Assembly: GCA_964444885.1 (NCBI GenBank) | Contig: CAYUIZ010000126.1 | Span: 1 to 8,591, forward strand | Length of the DNA stretch: 8,591 nucleotides | Origin: CAYRGQ01 sp964444885 | GTDB lineage: Bacteria > Bacteroidota > Bacteroidia > Sphingobacteriales > Sphingobacteriaceae | Direction of reading: 5' to 3' | In this document: piece by piece, positions 8,083-8,591 of the stretch | Position numbering within the stretch: the stretch's first letter is position 1 | Layout: each line of letters starts with the position of its first letter | The notes under the pieces: generated by a model | Seen by the model: only the letters and a program-made list of their open reading frames with translations | The model's database searches: none | What the model was told of the DNA's origin: nothing | Made by a program: the position numbers and the translations under genes

Positions 8083-8207
8083 AGACCGGCCGAATCGGGA
8101 CGTTCGTAAAAACAAAAAGCATTGCATAATTTATTCGTTTTGGTGTGTCGTTTATGCCCCATGCGAATAAGAAATCGCCAGGTATCTCACTCCTAATTGG
8201 TTGATAA

Positions 8208-8238
8208 CAAATATGCATTTTTGGATTTACATGTCAAA
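8208..8238 (-). promoter_or_regulatory. Candidate Bacteroidota-type promoter of the susC operon
   Basis: Read on the minus strand, TTTG at 8238-8235 is followed by exactly 19 nt and then CATATTTG at 8215-8208. This matches the known Bacteroides consensus (TTTG near -33, TAnnTTTG near -7) except for the first base of the -7 box. It sits in the most A/T-rich part of the window. Transcription would start around 8200-8204, giving a leader of about 230 nt before the susC-like ATG. I found no equally good match nearer to the gene. The start site itself is inferred. Confidence 0.6.
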
Positions 8239-8350
8239 AAAACACTTATATATAAAGCACTCAATATCAAGCAAACACAAACTAAAAAACTCATTTTCAA
8301 TGACTTAAAATCTTTATTTTATCTTAGTTTTTTGTTAACACTAAAAAACC

Positions 8351-8404
8351 ATGACAAAAAAGTGTCATAATGGGATAACTTATAGGCACAAAATAGTGTC
8401 ATTA
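8351..8404. promoter_or_regulatory. Operator-like inverted and direct repeats upstream of the promoter
   Basis: A perfect interrupted palindrome, ATGACA-N6-TGTCAT, occupies 8351-8368. Its right half, AGTGTCAT (8361-8368), recurs as a direct repeat at 8395-8402, 34 bp away. The left part, ATGACAAAAAA (8351-8361), has a near copy with one mismatch, ATGTCAAAAAA, at 8231-8241, overlapping the -33 box of the candidate promoter. Such an array is what a dimeric activator or response regulator site would look like. No regulator gene is in the window, so this is a candidate from pattern only. Confidence 0.35.
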
Positions 8405-8546
8405 CTTGCTCAAAAACAGGTGGTTCTGCGTGAATTGACCCTCAACTTAACGGTCCGCGCTAATTGGGCCAAATAACACCGATTTTGATGCGCGACACCT
8501 TGGGGGTAAAGCAAGTACTTGAGTTCCGTAAGGCTGAAACAAAAAA

Positions 8547-8570
8547 GGCACGCTAGTTGCCTAACGTGCC
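8547..8570 (-). terminator. Intrinsic terminator of an upstream minus-strand transcript
   Basis: On the minus strand GGCACG (8570-8565) pairs with CGTGCC (8552-8547). The inner bases add a T-G wobble and three more pairs (T-A, A-T, G-C), leaving the GNRA-type tetraloop GCAA. This makes a 10-bp stem followed at once by TTTTTTG (8546-8540). It has no T-tract in the opposite direction, so it terminates minus-strand transcription arriving from a gene beyond position 8591. It therefore separates the susC operon from that gene. Confidence 0.8.
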
Positions 8571-8591
8571 CTTCCAGCCATTACCTGCTAG

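Larger units (their letters stand above)
7970..8546. other. Long intergenic regulatory region upstream of the susC-like gene
   Basis: No ordinary gene is supported across these 577 bases. From right to left: 8405-8546 is mostly featureless apart from the 10-bp palindrome CAAGTACTTG (8512-8521) and an 8-bp inverted pair TACTTGCT/AGCAAGTA (8403-8410 and 8510-8517). The stretch from about 8200 to 8404 is strongly A/T-rich and holds the operator-like repeats and the promoter. From about 8200 to 7970 it is the leader, more GC-rich, with the hairpins and mini-ORFs. Its length suggests regulation by a factor encoded elsewhere. Confidence 0.6.

Noticed and set aside
7949..8170. 73-codon plus-strand ORF overlapping the susC start
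   Set aside because: It overlaps the signal-peptide region antisense, is rich in Arg/Ser/Cys, has no good plus-strand promoter and resembles no family.
8024..8218. 64-codon minus-strand ORF in the susC leader
   Set aside because: Its ATG at 8218-8216 lies inside the candidate promoter, just upstream of the -7 box, so it would not be transcribed from it. The composition is not protein-like and no domain is visible.
8246..8255. Palindrome TTATATATAA upstream of the promoter
   Set aside because: Simple alternating A/T palindromes are expected in a strongly A/T-rich stretch; no second copy supports it.
1..8591. CRISPR arrays, transposase genes, IS ends, tRNA or rRNA
   Set aside because: No regularly spaced repeats, no transposase-like ORF and no tRNA or rRNA signatures were seen on either strand.

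Overview
The window carries the core of one polysaccharide utilization locus (PUL) from a Bacteroidota bacterium. The evidence is a SusC/RagA TonB-dependent transporter next to a SusD/RagB lipoprotein, signal-peptidase-II lipoproteins with acidic residues after the cysteine, start codons in A/T-rich contexts without a clear Shine-Dalgarno, and a promoter of the Bacteroidota type (TTTG, 19 nt, TAnnTTTG). The mid-range GC and the family mix would fit the Sphingobacteriales/Chitinophagales side of the phylum, but genus cannot be decided from the sequence.

Layout, all on the minus strand and so read from right to left. At the right edge (8547-8570) is a strong intrinsic terminator closing a transcription unit that lies outside the window. 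It is followed by about 580 bases without a convincing ordinary gene, which contain operator-like repeats (8351-8404), a candidate promoter (8208-8238) and a leader of about 230 nt with three consecutive hairpins and two tiny chained ORFs. Then come four tightly packed genes with gaps of 14, 15 and 19 nt: susC-like (7969-4733), susD-like (4718-2745), a DUF4959/DUF5126/DUF5000-type lipoprotein (2729-1512) and a DUF4998/DUF5013-type lipoprotein (1492-233). The last 232 bases hold no recognised gene, but contain an odd open stretch in frame with the last stop codon and a possible start of another gene at 74.

The four products should form one outer-membrane glycan capture and import system. The SusD-like lid and SusC-like barrel take up oligosaccharides. 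The two multidomain lipoproteins occupy the positions where surface glycan-binding proteins are found in other PULs. No glycoside hydrolase, lyase, sulfatase, sensor or sigma/anti-sigma gene is present, so the substrate cannot be named and the enzymes and regulator must lie elsewhere. The genes belong to known families. The less ordinary material is in the non-coding leader and at the 3' end of the operon.
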